From Phaeovulum vinaykumarii (GTDB lineage Bacteria > Pseudomonadota > Alphaproteobacteria > Rhodobacterales > Rhodobacteraceae), in NCBI RefSeq assembly GCF_900156695.1, contig NZ_FTOM01000009.1, forward strand, positions 1-64,000: a DNA stretch of 64,000 nt. Reading direction: 5' to 3'. Under the pieces are notes generated by a model. The model ran no database searches and had not been told where the DNA came from. It worked only from the letters and a program-made list of their open reading frames with translations. Every line of letters starts with the position of its first letter. Position 1 is the stretch's first letter. Below, in pieces: positions 44,558-52,869 of this stretch. The position numbers and the translations under genes were made by a program.

Positions 44558-45644
44558 CGAAGGCCTCCAGGTTGGGTGCGTCAACGCTGCCGTTGATCCA
44601 ATCTGCCAGCGCAGTGGCATGCAGCGGTGCGAGGGTGACGCCGCTGTGGCAGGTCACTAGATGCGCGTCGGGATGCAGGCGAGATCGCGCATAGACCGGG
44701 TACCCGTCCGGCGACATCACGCGCAGGGCCCCCCAGGCCCGGACCACCCGAACGTCGGCAAGCGCCGGAAAGACCTGCACCGCGTGGCGCGCAAGTCCGG
44801 CCATCACTTCGAGGGTCTCGCTGTCATCCGGTCCGGCATCGGCCTTGGTGCCGCCGATCTGCACACCGCCCTCGTCGACCTGACGGATCGTGCTGGACAA
44901 GAACGGCAGGCGCTCGGCCAGTTTTTCGGTGATCAGCAGCTCGCCCCGTTGCGGTCGGACGCGGGTGCGGAAGCCCAGCTTCCCGGCCAGCGCCGAGGTG
45001 CCGAGACCGGCGCAAAGCACGATTCGTTCCGCAGTCACACGCGTAGCGTCCCGCAACGTCAGATCGAAGCCGCCTCCGCTGGCTTGCACGTCAACCACAT
45101 GCGCATCGGTGACCAGGCGGCCGCCCGCACCGAGCACGGCGCAGCGCAAGACCTGCAACAGGCGCAGCGGGTTTACATGTCCGTCGAGCGGACAGAAACT
45201 CGCGCCAACCACATCCGGACCGATCCCCGGGTGAGACCGCCGCAGGTCGTCGCCGGATACGATCTCATGGCTGAAGCGATTGCCGAGGACCGCCTGCTGT
45301 CGCCCGAGGGCTGCCGCGAAGTCGGAAAACTCCTCTGAGTCCGTAAAGAACTCGAACCCGCCCGATTGGTCCAGTGCGACGTCGGTGCCGGTCAGATCCT
45401 TCAGACCTCCTGCAAAATCCGGCCAGGCGGCAACCGCGTCCCGCGTCCATTCGGCATAGGGTGCGAAATCCGCGCCCTTGCCCTGAAGCCATACCAGGCC
45501 GAAATTTCCCTGTGACGCGCGAAGATCCATATCTGCGCCATCGAACACGGTGACCTGTCGGCCGGACCGCAACAGACCGAGCGCCGTGGACAGGCCCACG
45601 ACGCCGCCGCCGATAATTGCGATATCCGATGTGCCAGATGCCAT
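44523..45644 (-). CDS. Opine-oxidase-like FAD subunit (OoxB/NoxB, DadA family)
   Basis: The 373-residue protein is a DAO-fold flavoenzyme with IIGGGVVGLSTALGLLRSG at the N-terminus and the C-terminal CHSGVTLAPLHATALADWI motif of DadA-type oxidases. It would bear the active site that attacks the opine C-N bond. It is first of the operon, directly after the control region shared with the divergent LysR gene. The ATG at 45644 has a CAGGAGG site 5-6 bases upstream. The substrate could also be another secondary amine. Confidence 0.87.
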   Translation of the reverse strand: MASGTSDIAIIGGGVVGLSTALGLLRSGRQVTVFDGADMDLRASQGNFGLVWLQGKGADFAPYAEWTRDAVAAWPDFAGGLKDLTGTDVALDQSGGFEFFTDSEEFSDFAAALGRQQAVLGNRFSHEIVSGDDLRRSHPGIGPDVVGASFCPLDGHVNPLRLLQVLRCAVLGAGGRLVTDAHVVDVQASGGGFDLTLRDATRVTAERIVLCAGLGTSALAGKLGFRTRVRPQRGELLITEKLAERLPFLSSTIRQVDEGGVQIGGTKADAGPDDSETLEVMAGLARHAVQVFPALADVRVVRAWGALRVMSPDGYPVYARSRLHPDAHLVTCHSGVTLAPLHATALADWINGSVDAPNLEAFDENRFALSDAA

Positions 45645-45707
45645 GCGAATCCTCCTGCGGGAACAAATCGCATGCGTAGATGCATAAGAAAAATTCTTCC
45701 TTTTGCT

Positions 45708-45728
45708 ATATCCATACGTTTATGATAT
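45708..45728. promoter_or_regulatory. Near-palindromic LysR operator candidate
   Basis: The 93-base gap between the divergent oxidase operon and the LysR gene holds ATATCCATA and TATGATAT around CGTT, a near-palindrome with one inserted base. A second symmetric element GCAT-GCGTAG-ATGC lies at about 45670-45683. Both lie in AT-rich DNA and fit a regulator bound between divergent promoters with a T-N11-A-like core. Confidence 0.45.
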
Positions 45729-45737
45729 GTATTAACA

Positions 45738-46646
45738 ATGCTACATCGCCTGACTCATCGCCAACTCGAAGCCTTTCGGGCGGTCATCGAGACCGGAAAG
45801 GTGACTGCGGCCGCAGACGTCCTAAATACGACACAACCGTCCGTCAGCAGGATGCTGTCCGATCTCGAAGATGTCGCGGGCTTCGCGCTCTTCGAAAGAC
45901 GAGGGCGGCAGCTCATACCCACGGCGGAAGCTTTGGCGCTACATGAAGAGGTCGAGCGGTCTTTCGTCGGCTTGAGCGAAATATCACGAGTGATCGAGGA
46001 TATTCGCCAGTTTCGGCGCGGCAGCCTGTTGATCGCGGGCATGCCAGCTCTGGCACTCAGGTTTTTGCCTGGTGTGATTGCGGCGTTCATTAAGGAAGAA
46101 CCCGGCATCACGGTTTCATTGCGCACGCGTAGCTCCCAAGCTGTCTTGCGGCACTTGAGTTCCCAGCAATTCGATCTTGGCTTTGCGTCGCTCGAAACAG
46201 ACCACCCGGCGGTCATAAGACGCCCGATCTACACTGCGCCGATGTTGGCCGTGCTGCCGATCGGGCACCCGCTTAGCAACAAGGAGCGGCTGGAGCCAGC
46301 AGATTTTCACGATCAGCCCTTCGTGGCGCTTGGCTCGGAAATCACCACACGTTCGGAAACAGACGAGTTTTTTTCCAGTGCAAAGGCGCGTCCTCGGATC
46401 GTCGCAGAAGCTCAGCTTTCTGCGTCGATCTGCGAACTGGTGGCCAGTGGAGCGGGCCTGTCGATTGTTGAGCCTGTGACAGCGGTGAATTTTGCAGCGG
46501 TCGGGAAGGTCGTTTCGAGACCCCTCCACCCCGAACAACCGTTCCGCTACGATCTGCTTCTGCCCGCATTGCGTGAACCCTCACGTGTGGCAACGCGCTT
46601 TTTGGAGTTGGTCGATGCGGGTTTTGACGGGTTGCTCAAAAGCTGA
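45738..46646 (+). CDS. LysR-type regulator of the opine operon
   Basis: The 302-residue protein starts with a LysR helix-turn-helix (LTHRQLEAFRAVIETGKVTAAADVLNTTQPSVSRML in part) and continues with the effector domain (RGSLLIAGMPALALRFLPG, DLGFASLETD, AAVGKVVSRPL). It is divergent from the oxidase-transport operon with 93 bases between the starts, the usual place for OccR/NocR-like regulators. An opine would be the inducer. No ribosome site is strong. Confidence 0.9.
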   Translation: MLHRLTHRQLEAFRAVIETGKVTAAADVLNTTQPSVSRMLSDLEDVAGFALFERRGRQLIPTAEALALHEEVERSFVGLSEISRVIEDIRQFRRGSLLIAGMPALALRFLPGVIAAFIKEEPGITVSLRTRSSQAVLRHLSSQQFDLGFASLETDHPAVIRRPIYTAPMLAVLPIGHPLSNKERLEPADFHDQPFVALGSEITTRSETDEFFSSAKARPRIVAEAQLSASICELVASGAGLSIVEPVTAVNFAAVGKVVSRPLHPEQPFRYDLLLPALREPSRVATRFLELVDAGFDGLLKS

Positions 46647-46713
46647 CGCGTTTTCGCGTCGATGGGACGGCATCGTTTAAGCGCTAGGCTGTAGCAGTTG
46701 GCAGAAGTGTGGA

Positions 46714-47142
46714 TCAACGTCCATCCAAACCATGATCCGTCAGGCATTCCGCATGATCTCGTAGCACTTCGAGTACGCGGCAATCCGCGACGCGACCTTC
46801 GCCGCACTGTGTCAGCATCCGCTTGAGCTCAAGACGGAGCGTTTCCATCCGCGCGATGCGCTGCTCCACATCCTCCAGGTGCCGCCGGGCGATGGTATCA
46901 ACATCGGCGCAAGGGCGGTCGGGGCGATCAGACAGATCCAGCAGTTCTCGGATCGCCTCCAATCCGAACCCGAGGTCGCGTGCATGGCGGATGAAGGCAA
47001 GCCGGTCGAGCGCTGCGTCACCATAGCGCCGTTGTCTTCCGCCGGTGCGTTCCGGCTCCAGCATCAGTCCGATCTGCTCATAATAGCGGATCGTCTGCAC
47101 CTTTGTAGCGGTGCGTTTGGCCAGCGTGCCGATGGTGAACAT
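46714..47142 (-). CDS. MerR-family metal-responsive regulator
   Basis: The 142-residue protein has a MerR winged helix (MFTIGTLAKRTATKVQTIRYYEQIGLM in part) and a long dimer helix. Cysteines C78, C113 and C121 match the positions of the MerR/CadR metal triad, with C133 in the tail. This favours sensing of Zn, Cd, Pb, Hg or Cu; I cannot choose. It is divergent from the permease gene, and its own promoter region carries a copy of the site seen before that gene. Confidence 0.87.
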   Translation of the reverse strand: MFTIGTLAKRTATKVQTIRYYEQIGLMLEPERTGGRQRRYGDAALDRLAFIRHARDLGFGLEAIRELLDLSDRPDRPCADVDTIARRHLEDVEQRIARMETLRLELKRMLTQCGEGRVADCRVLEVLRDHAECLTDHGLDGR

Positions 47143-47165
47143 GAGCGGCCCCCTCTTCTACATCG

Positions 47166-47260
47166 ACTGTAGGTTCCACAAGACTGGCCTGCAACGATGT
47201 CAGATGACGCAACGACCGGAAACACATGAAACTCTGAAAGAAACCTCTTGAACCTACAGT
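47166..47260. promoter_or_regulatory. Two inverted copies of a MerR-type operator
   Basis: ACTGTAGGTTC at 47166-47176 and GAACCTACAGT at 47250-47260 are perfect reverse complements, 73 bases apart. The second belongs to TTGAACCTACAGTTGCTAGAGGTCC (25 bases, in pieces: -35 TTGAAC, then the palindrome ACCTACAG...AGAGGT), with the long spacer typical of MerR promoters. The first sits before the merR-like gene itself. Confidence 0.6.
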
Positions 47261-47315
47261 TGCTAGAGGTCCTACTTGTAAAGTCGGAACAGAGAATCTC
47301 GTTAAGACCGACACC

Positions 47316-48479
47316 ATGACCGACCACGCCACCGACACCTCATCCCGTCCCTTCGCACTGCCGGACGATCCCCCTCGCCTTGCTTCGGCGAAGGCGGCGT
47401 CCTGCTGCGGCGGGGATAACGCGACGGTGGACACCTGCTGTGGCCCCGCCGTGGCCGCTGGTGCGCCGGCCTGGCGACGAGTGGACTGGCTGCTCTGGGG
47501 CTCGGGCGCGGTGATAGCCGTTGCCTATCCCGCGGCCGTCGTCCTGCCGCATGACGCACCCCTTGGGCTCGGCGTCTTCACCCACGGCGTGCAGGAGATG
47601 ATGAACCTGATGTGGTGGGGCATCCTCGTCGGCATGTTGGCCGTCGGCCTTATCGACCGAGTGCCGCGCGAGTTCGTCATCGGGATCATCGGCCGGGACC
47701 AGGGGGCGAAGAGCCTCGTGCGCGCGGTGTTGGCGGGCGTATTGCTCGACCTCTGCAACCACGGGGTTCTGATGGTCGGCGCCAAACTCTACGAGCGCGG
47801 CGCGAGCCTCGGGCAAGTCTTCGCGTTCCTCATCGCGTCCCCGTGGAACTCGCTGTCGCTGACGATCATCATCGGCGTCCTGATGGGCTGGGAGTGGATG
47901 GCGGTGTTCCTCGTGGCCTCGCTCGTAATCGCGCTTCTCACAGGCCTTGCTGTCGAAGCGCTGGAGCGCGCGGGCCGTGTCCAGCCGAACCCGAACCGCG
48001 TGGACCTGCCGGCCGACTTCCACGTCTGGCGCGAGGCAAAGGCCGGCCTGCGCGCCACCCGCTTCGACGCGGCCTTGGCCAAGGACATCGCGATGCGCGC
48101 CTTCCCGGCGAGCCGCATGGTCCTGCGCTGGCTGTTCTTCGGGGTGGTGCTGGCCGCTCTCATTCAGGCGACGGTGCCGACCGAGATCTTCGCGACATGG
48201 TTTGGCGCGACGCTTCTGGGGCTCTTCACCACGCTCGTCGCGGCCACCATCATCGAGGTTTGTTCGGAAGGCTCCGTGCCGCTTGCGTCCGACCTGATGA
48301 CCCGCGCCGCGGCGCCCGGCAACGCGTTCACCTTCCTGATGGCCGGTGCGGCCACCGACTACACCGAGATGCTTGTCCTGCGTGAGGTCACCGGGCGGCT
48401 GAAGGCGGCGCTCCTGCTGCCGCTCCTGACGGTGCCGCAAGTCCTCGTGATCGGCTGGGCGCTGAACGCCGCGGGATAA
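47316..48479 (+). CDS. Permease of the SO_0444/ArsP type (metal export)
   Basis: The 387-residue protein has eight or more membrane segments and the DUF318-like permease pattern: two halves with LDLCNHGVLMVGAKLYERG and EVCSEGSVPLASDLM, and LIASPWNSLSLTI and LMAGAATDYTEML. The N-terminal tail has two cysteine pairs (SCCGGDNATVDTCCGP), likely a metal-capture tail. It resembles SO_0444-type Cu/Zn exporters more than arsenical ArsP. The MerR-type operator lies upstream of it. It ends a few bases before the DUF411 gene. Confidence 0.82.
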   Translation: MTDHATDTSSRPFALPDDPPRLASAKAASCCGGDNATVDTCCGPAVAAGAPAWRRVDWLLWGSGAVIAVAYPAAVVLPHDAPLGLGVFTHGVQEMMNLMWWGILVGMLAVGLIDRVPREFVIGIIGRDQGAKSLVRAVLAGVLLDLCNHGVLMVGAKLYERGASLGQVFAFLIASPWNSLSLTIIIGVLMGWEWMAVFLVASLVIALLTGLAVEALERAGRVQPNPNRVDLPADFHVWREAKAGLRATRFDAALAKDIAMRAFPASRMVLRWLFFGVVLAALIQATVPTEIFATWFGATLLGLFTTLVAATIIEVCSEGSVPLASDLMTRAAAPGNAFTFLMAGAATDYTEMLVLREVTGRLKAALLLPLLTVPQVLVIGWALNAAG

Positions 48480-48511
48480 CGATGCAAACGATTACGAACG
48501 GAGAAAACGTT

Positions 48512-48982
48512 ATGCACCAGATAACCCGACGTAGCCTGCTCGCCGGCGGCGCGAGCCTTGGCGTCCTCGCGCCGCAACTGAGTCTCGCCCAGACCGCGCC
48601 TGCGATCCACGTCCTTATGGATCCGAATTGCGGCTGCTGCGACGCCTGGGTGCGCATCCTCCAGGTCGAGGGCTTCGAGGTGACCACGGAGACCAGATTC
48701 GGGACGCTCCTGATCCGCCACAAGCTCGACAACGGCATTCCGCAGGCGATGATCTCGTGTCACACCGGCGAGGTCGACGGCTATTTCATCGAGGGCCACG
48801 TGCCGCCCGCCGATATCCGCAGGCTTCTGTCCGAGCGCCCCGATGCCGTGGGCCTCGCCGTGCCCGGCATGCCCCACGGCTCGCCCGGCATGGGCCCGGC
48901 AGAGAACCGCGAGGCCTACGGCGTTTTCCTCATCCGCCGCGACGGCAGCACTGAGATCTTCGCGCGCTACGAGGCCGCCTGA
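48512..48982 (+). CDS. DUF411 metal-binding protein
   Basis: The 156-residue protein is exported: a twin-arginine-like signal (RRSLLAGGASLGVLAPQLSLA) is followed by the DUF411 fold with MDPNCGCCDAW near the start and ISCHTGEVDGYFIEGHVPPADI in the middle. DUF411 proteins bind copper or similar metals and sit with efflux genes. ATGs exist at 48482 and 48512; I use the second with GGAG nine bases upstream. It is in one transcript with the permease. Confidence 0.85.
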   Translation: MHQITRRSLLAGGASLGVLAPQLSLAQTAPAIHVLMDPNCGCCDAWVRILQVEGFEVTTETRFGTLLIRHKLDNGIPQAMISCHTGEVDGYFIEGHVPPADIRRLLSERPDAVGLAVPGMPHGSPGMGPAENREAYGVFLIRRDGSTEIFARYEAA

Positions 48983-49035
48983 CAACGCATCGGGCGCGCC
49001 GGCCGGTCGGCTCCGCCCGGGATCGGCACGCCCTG

Positions 49036-49158
49036 TTGACAGGGGCTGGCGTCCGGTCGTATGAGCCCGACAAGGTGTGATGGCGTCACACCGCCCCCTG
49101 GACATCTTTCCGGTCTGGCACGCCAAGACTTCACCCCGCGCGGCAAGCGCGGGCTTTT
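49036..49158 (+). promoter_or_regulatory. Promoter, palindrome and terminator-like hairpin before the EamA gene
   Basis: TTGACA (49036-49041) and GTATGA (49059-49064) are 17 bases apart. GTGTGA (49075-49080) pairs with TCACAC (49086-49091), close to a CRP-type TGTGA...TCACA site but with a 5-base centre. CCCGCGC (49135-49141) pairs with GCGCGGG (49147-49153) and is followed by CTTTTCG. The hairpin lies 23 bases before the start codon and so could act as an attenuator. Confidence 0.5.
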
Positions 49159-49175
49159 CGTCGTGAGGTAATGTC

Positions 49176-50129
49176 ATGAACCACGCCCTTATCCTGAACC
49201 GCGCCGCCGCGCCCGCATGGTCGGGCTCGAACACCGGCATGGTCTTCATGGCCCTTGCCATGCTACTGCTTCCGGCCGGCGATACCTTCGCCAAGATCCT
49301 GACCGGCGTCATGGGGCCGGTCGAAGTGACGATGTGGCGCCTGCTTGCCCAAGGGCTCTGCCTGCTGCCAATCGTGGTCCTGCTGCGCCGCAGGCTTCGC
49401 GGCGCGATGTTTTCGCCGGTCGTCGCGCTCTCAGGTCTGCTGGTCATGATCACGCTGACGAGCCTCGTGACGGCGTTCTCGGTGATGCCGATCGCAACGG
49501 CCATCGCGATCTTCTTCGCTGAGCCGCTGATCCTGACTCTGCTGGCAGGTCCGCTGCTGGGCGAGGTCGCGGGGCCGCGCCGCTACGCCGCCGTGGGCGT
49601 CGGGCTGGTGGGCGCGCTGATCGTGATCCGGCCGGGCTTTTCCGAGTTTGGTCTGGCGACGCTGCTGCCGCTCGTCGCCGCCACGGCCTATGCGCTCAAC
49701 ATGATCGTGTTGCGCCGTGCCTGCGCGACACGCTCTGGTCTCACGGTGCAATGCGGGGCGACGGTCTATGCCGCGCTTGGCATGGTCGGTGTCGTGTGCG
49801 CTCTCAGCGCCGCCGATGTCGTCGAACTGGCTCCCCTGACGCGGCCCGCATGGACATGGGGCGCGATCCTTGGCTGCGGGGCGTTCGCTGCGGCGAGCTT
49901 CGTGCTGATTGCCGAGGCGTTTCGCCATGCCGAGGCGACGGCGCTGGCGCCGTTCCAGTATCTGGAGATCGTCGGAGCGACGGCAGCCGGGTTCCTCGTG
50001 TTCTCGGAGTTCCCGGATGGGCTCACTTGGCTGGGCGTCGCGATCATCCTTGGCTCGGGCGCTTACATCGTCCACCGGGAACGGCAGCGCGATGCCCGCG
50101 TCCCGCGCCGGCGGCGTGGCGGGCGCTGA
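49176..50129 (+). CDS. EamA-type drug/metabolite exporter
   Basis: The 317-residue protein has ten membrane segments in two EamA repeats: the first with LLLPAGDTFAKILTGVMGPVEVTMWR and the second with MIVLRRACATRSGLTV and FQYLEIVGATAAGFLVFSEFPD. Members export amino acids, sugars or toxic metabolites; the substrate is not predictable. GTGAGG is a likely ribosome site. The C-terminus is strongly basic (RERQRDARVPRRRRGGR). It is separate from the metal operon by a promoter region. Confidence 0.85.
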   Translation: MNHALILNRAAAPAWSGSNTGMVFMALAMLLLPAGDTFAKILTGVMGPVEVTMWRLLAQGLCLLPIVVLLRRRLRGAMFSPVVALSGLLVMITLTSLVTAFSVMPIATAIAIFFAEPLILTLLAGPLLGEVAGPRRYAAVGVGLVGALIVIRPGFSEFGLATLLPLVAATAYALNMIVLRRACATRSGLTVQCGATVYAALGMVGVVCALSAADVVELAPLTRPAWTWGAILGCGAFAAASFVLIAEAFRHAEATALAPFQYLEIVGATAAGFLVFSEFPDGLTWLGVAIILGSGAYIVHRERQRDARVPRRRRGGR

Positions 50130-50164
50130 CCCCGTGGCCGGGCGGCTGACCGCCGCCCGCGCCG

Positions 50165-50917
50165 CTACAGGACGAAGAATGCCACCGTCATCGACGCCCC
50201 GACCAACGTGATGAACCCGCGCAACAGATCGGTGCGCACGATCCGGCGGCTTAGCCGAGCGCCGGCATAGCCGCCCGCCATCGCGCTTGCCGCCATGACG
50301 GTGGCCTGCTCCCAGACGATCAGCCCGGCCCAGACGAAGGCGGCGGCCGAAACCAGAGACAGCAAGGCAGACAGCACGTTCTTCAATCCGTTCATGCCGT
50401 GCAGGTCCACATGCCCCAACAGGCCGAACGTGGCCAGCAGCATGATCCCGAGGCCACCGTTGAAATACCCGCCATAGACCGAAACGGCGAGGATCGCGGT
50501 GCCGGACAGCACGGGGCCGGCAACACCCGTCCCGCGACGGCGCAAGATCTTCAGCAACATCGGACCAGCCGCGAATAGCGCGGTCGCAAGCAACAGAAGC
50601 CACGGCACGATCCAGAGGAAGGTCTCGCCCGGCGTCACGATCAGCAGGAGCGCGCCGAGGATGCTGCCAAAGGCCGCAAGGCCGAGGATGGCCGCAAACC
50701 CCAGCGTCCCCTCGGCGCGCATGTCGCCGCGGAAGCCCCATGCGCTGCTGAGGTATCCGGGCAACGCGCTCAGTGTTGCGGTTGCGTTCGCGGCGACGGG
50801 CGGCACGCCGACATAGATCAGCGCCGGCAGGCTCAGGAAGGTCCCGCCGCCCGCCACGGCATTGAGGAGGCCCGCCGCCGTCCCGGCAAGGCAGAGCAAG
50901 AGAAGGTCGGTCATCAT
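50165..50917 (-). CDS. TauE/SafE-family sulfite exporter
   Basis: The 250-residue protein has eight hydrophobic segments and the TauE/SafE pattern: LCLAGTAAGLLNAVAGGGTFLSLPALI at the start and GGYFNGGLGIML near the middle. It may export sulfite, sulfoacetate or a similar organic acid. I choose the ATG at 50917 with GGAG eight bases upstream; longer frames reach into the divergent regulator. It shares the control region with the GntR gene, so the two are probably one unit. Confidence 0.85.
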   Translation of the reverse strand: MMTDLLLLCLAGTAAGLLNAVAGGGTFLSLPALIYVGVPPVAANATATLSALPGYLSSAWGFRGDMRAEGTLGFAAILGLAAFGSILGALLLIVTPGETFLWIVPWLLLLATALFAAGPMLLKILRRRGTGVAGPVLSGTAILAVSVYGGYFNGGLGIMLLATFGLLGHVDLHGMNGLKNVLSALLSLVSAAAFVWAGLIVWEQATVMAASAMAGGYAGARLSRRIVRTDLLRGFITLVGASMTVAFFVL

Positions 50918-50965
50918 GGCGCAAGCTCCGTTTCTGGTGTGCGCCGGTCCTTGCGCTTTTCTCGA

Positions 50966-50989
50966 TTGGTCTGCAAATTGGTCCGCAAA
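50966..50989. promoter_or_regulatory. Tandem 12-bp direct repeat, GntR operator candidate
   Basis: TTGGTCTGCAAA (50966-50977) and TTGGTCCGCAAA (50978-50989) stand head to tail with one mismatch. They lie just before the GntR start and upstream of the divergent exporter, overlapping the likely regulator leader. The half site TTGGTC resembles FadR-type operators. Confidence 0.5.
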
Positions 50990-50999
50990 GGAGAGTTCC

Positions 51000-51680
51000 A
51001 TGCCGAGACGGTCTGCCGCGGACATCTATCCCGAAATACTCGAGGTGCTGAACGATCTGGCACCGGGAGAGAGATTTCCGGCCGAACGCGATCTTGTGAA
51101 AATACTCGCCTGCTCGCGGCAGACCCTTCGGTCGTGCCTCACGATGCTGGAAAAAGATGGCGCAATCTGGCGCCATGTCGGTCAGGGCACCTTTCGCGGA
51201 CCGCGGCCGCGTCACCTTCCCATGCGCGATACGCTCTTGATCGAGGGCGCGACCCCGCCCGATGTCATGCAGGCCCGCATGCTGCTGGAGCCGATGGTCG
51301 CTGCCGAGGCGGCGCGTCTTGCGGATGCCAGCGATGTTGCGCTGTTGCGCGAGAAGGTCGGCGCGGGCCGCAGGGCCCGCGACCGGGCCGACTGCGAACA
51401 GGCAGACGACGTGTTCCACCGCGCGCTGGCGCAGATTTCCGGCAACCCGATCCTGGTCGGCTTTCTAAACTACCTCTCGGGTGTGCGCCGTCGGGTCGCC
51501 TGGCAGCGGGAATGGGAACGCACCTACCGACGTATCGGAACGCAGGCGTTTCAAACCCTGCACAGCGATCAGCATGAACGCATCGTCGATGCGATCGAAC
51601 AGCAGGATCCGGAAGGTGCGTCCGCGTTCATGACAGAGCACCTTGAAACCATTAGGGCGGACATGTCGGAAACTGGCTGA
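51000..51680 (+). CDS. GntR-family (FadR/FCD type) regulator
   Basis: The 226-residue protein has a GntR winged helix (IYPEILEVLNDLAPGERFPAERDLVKIL in part, then ACSRQTLRSCLTMLEKDGAIW) and a helical FCD effector domain (RMLLEPMVAAEAARLAD, DDVFHRALAQISGNP, SDQHERIVDAIEQQDPEGA). Such regulators sense carboxylic acids. The AAGGAG site is well placed before the ATG at 51000. It likely controls the divergent TauE/SafE gene. Confidence 0.88.
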   Translation: MPRRSAADIYPEILEVLNDLAPGERFPAERDLVKILACSRQTLRSCLTMLEKDGAIWRHVGQGTFRGPRPRHLPMRDTLLIEGATPPDVMQARMLLEPMVAAEAARLADASDVALLREKVGAGRRARDRADCEQADDVFHRALAQISGNPILVGFLNYLSGVRRRVAWQREWERTYRRIGTQAFQTLHSDQHERIVDAIEQQDPEGASAFMTEHLETIRADMSETG

Positions 51681-51843
51681 TTGGAACGAATACGTCGGTA
51701 GGTTTACGTCTTGTGGTCGGATCTATCGGCAGCTGCTCCGCCGGTTCTACGGCAGAATGCGAAAATGCGAGACCGAAACATGAACATCAGCTGCACACGA
51801 CGTCGTTCAACTCACTGAAAAACAATAAAATCATCACCATCCA

Positions 51844-52869
51844 TTACTGGACCAACCTTTTCGCCCTTTCCGCCATCCTTACTAGCTGGGCGCTGGCGGT
51901 TTTTGCTGCCGCTTGCACAGCCGCTGGACTCTGTACTACGCCTCGCCCGATCGCTTCCCCCGTGGTCAGCGCACCGATCCGCGACCTACCCTTAACGCCG
52001 GCCGTGTTGAAGAGCCCTCGCACGACCCCGCTCGACCCAGCGACGACCGCGGGCGCGGCCGCCACCATCAGGTTGCCCGAGATGCCGCGAACGATCAGGG
52101 GTGTTGCTGCCACAAACCCCTTGGCTAGGAAAACCATGACGAAGAACGGCACGAGCGATCCGATGTTGGTTGCCGAGTTCGGATCACCGAGCTGCGCGAG
52201 AAGCGAATTCGCCATGCCGACGACGGTCGAAAACATGGCTGCGATGACGATGGGGTAGAAGGCATAGCTGACCGTCGTCGAGACCCACCTATGGAAGAAA
52301 TCTTTGGTCGCGTCGAAGAGCGACAATGCGATCATGATCGGAGCAAGGCCGAGCATGAGGGTCAGCATCATCTTGGCGAATATGAGGACGATGCCGGTCA
52401 TGAAGCCAAGGAGGCTGAGGAGCACCAGGCCGATCCCACCTAGGATCGCGCCTGTCATCCAGTTCAGATTGCTGCCGATCGCGTTCAGATATGTCGCGAA
52501 GCGCTCGATCAGGTTGTCGAACTCTCCCGCGAAATGGGTTGCGCCTGCGCCACCCCCGCCGACGGACGACACCAGCGCGCCCGCTACATAGTCGAGCCCT
52601 CCGATGACGGCATTCGCAACCGCATTAAAGTTGGCCCAGTTGAAGGCGAAGAGGCCTATCAGTGTGAGCTTGATCAGGTACCAGAAGAAACTTGCCCCAT
52701 CCATGCTGCGGAACTGGAATGCCATGTTGATGCAGACGCCGATTAGCGAAAGCGTGACCATCAGCAGGACGATCGTGCCGGTATTGCTTGCCACGGCCCC
52801 GAACTGGGACTCAGCCGCATCGACAAGGAACGCGTCTGCCGTTCCGACCATCCAGCTGACGACGCCCAT
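51844..52869 (-). CDS. virB6: VirB6
   Basis: The 341-residue polytopic inner-membrane protein has about six hydrophobic segments and a glycine-rich periplasmic loop (SSVGGGGAGATHFAGEFDNL). The motif MLTLMLGLAPIMIALSLFDATKDFFHRWV is the TrbL/VirB6 signature. VirB6 forms part of the inner-membrane channel. It is the last gene of the virB run and begins on the stop of the gene before (TAATG). After it come 163 bases without a gene. Confidence 0.9.
   Translation of the reverse strand: MGVVSWMVGTADAFLVDAAESQFGAVASNTGTIVLLMVTLSLIGVCINMAFQFRSMDGASFFWYLIKLTLIGLFAFNWANFNAVANAVIGGLDYVAGALVSSVGGGGAGATHFAGEFDNLIERFATYLNAIGSNLNWMTGAILGGIGLVLLSLLGFMTGIVLIFAKMMLTLMLGLAPIMIALSLFDATKDFFHRWVSTTVSYAFYPIVIAAMFSTVVGMANSLLAQLGDPNSATNIGSLVPFFVMVFLAKGFVAATPLIVRGISGNLMVAAAPAVVAGSSGVVRGLFNTAGVKGRSRIGALTTGEAIGRGVVQSPAAVQAAAKTASAQLVRMAERAKRLVQ

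Noticed and set aside
37412-46646. Evidence of T-DNA or plant tumour genes
   Set aside because: Only opine catabolism and general transfer genes are present; no border repeats, virA, virG or virE.
49431-51419. Minus-strand open frame of 662 codons
   Set aside because: It runs antisense across the EamA gene, in another frame through the TauE/SafE gene on the same strand, and antisense into the GntR gene; its translation is low-complexity Arg/Pro/Ala text.
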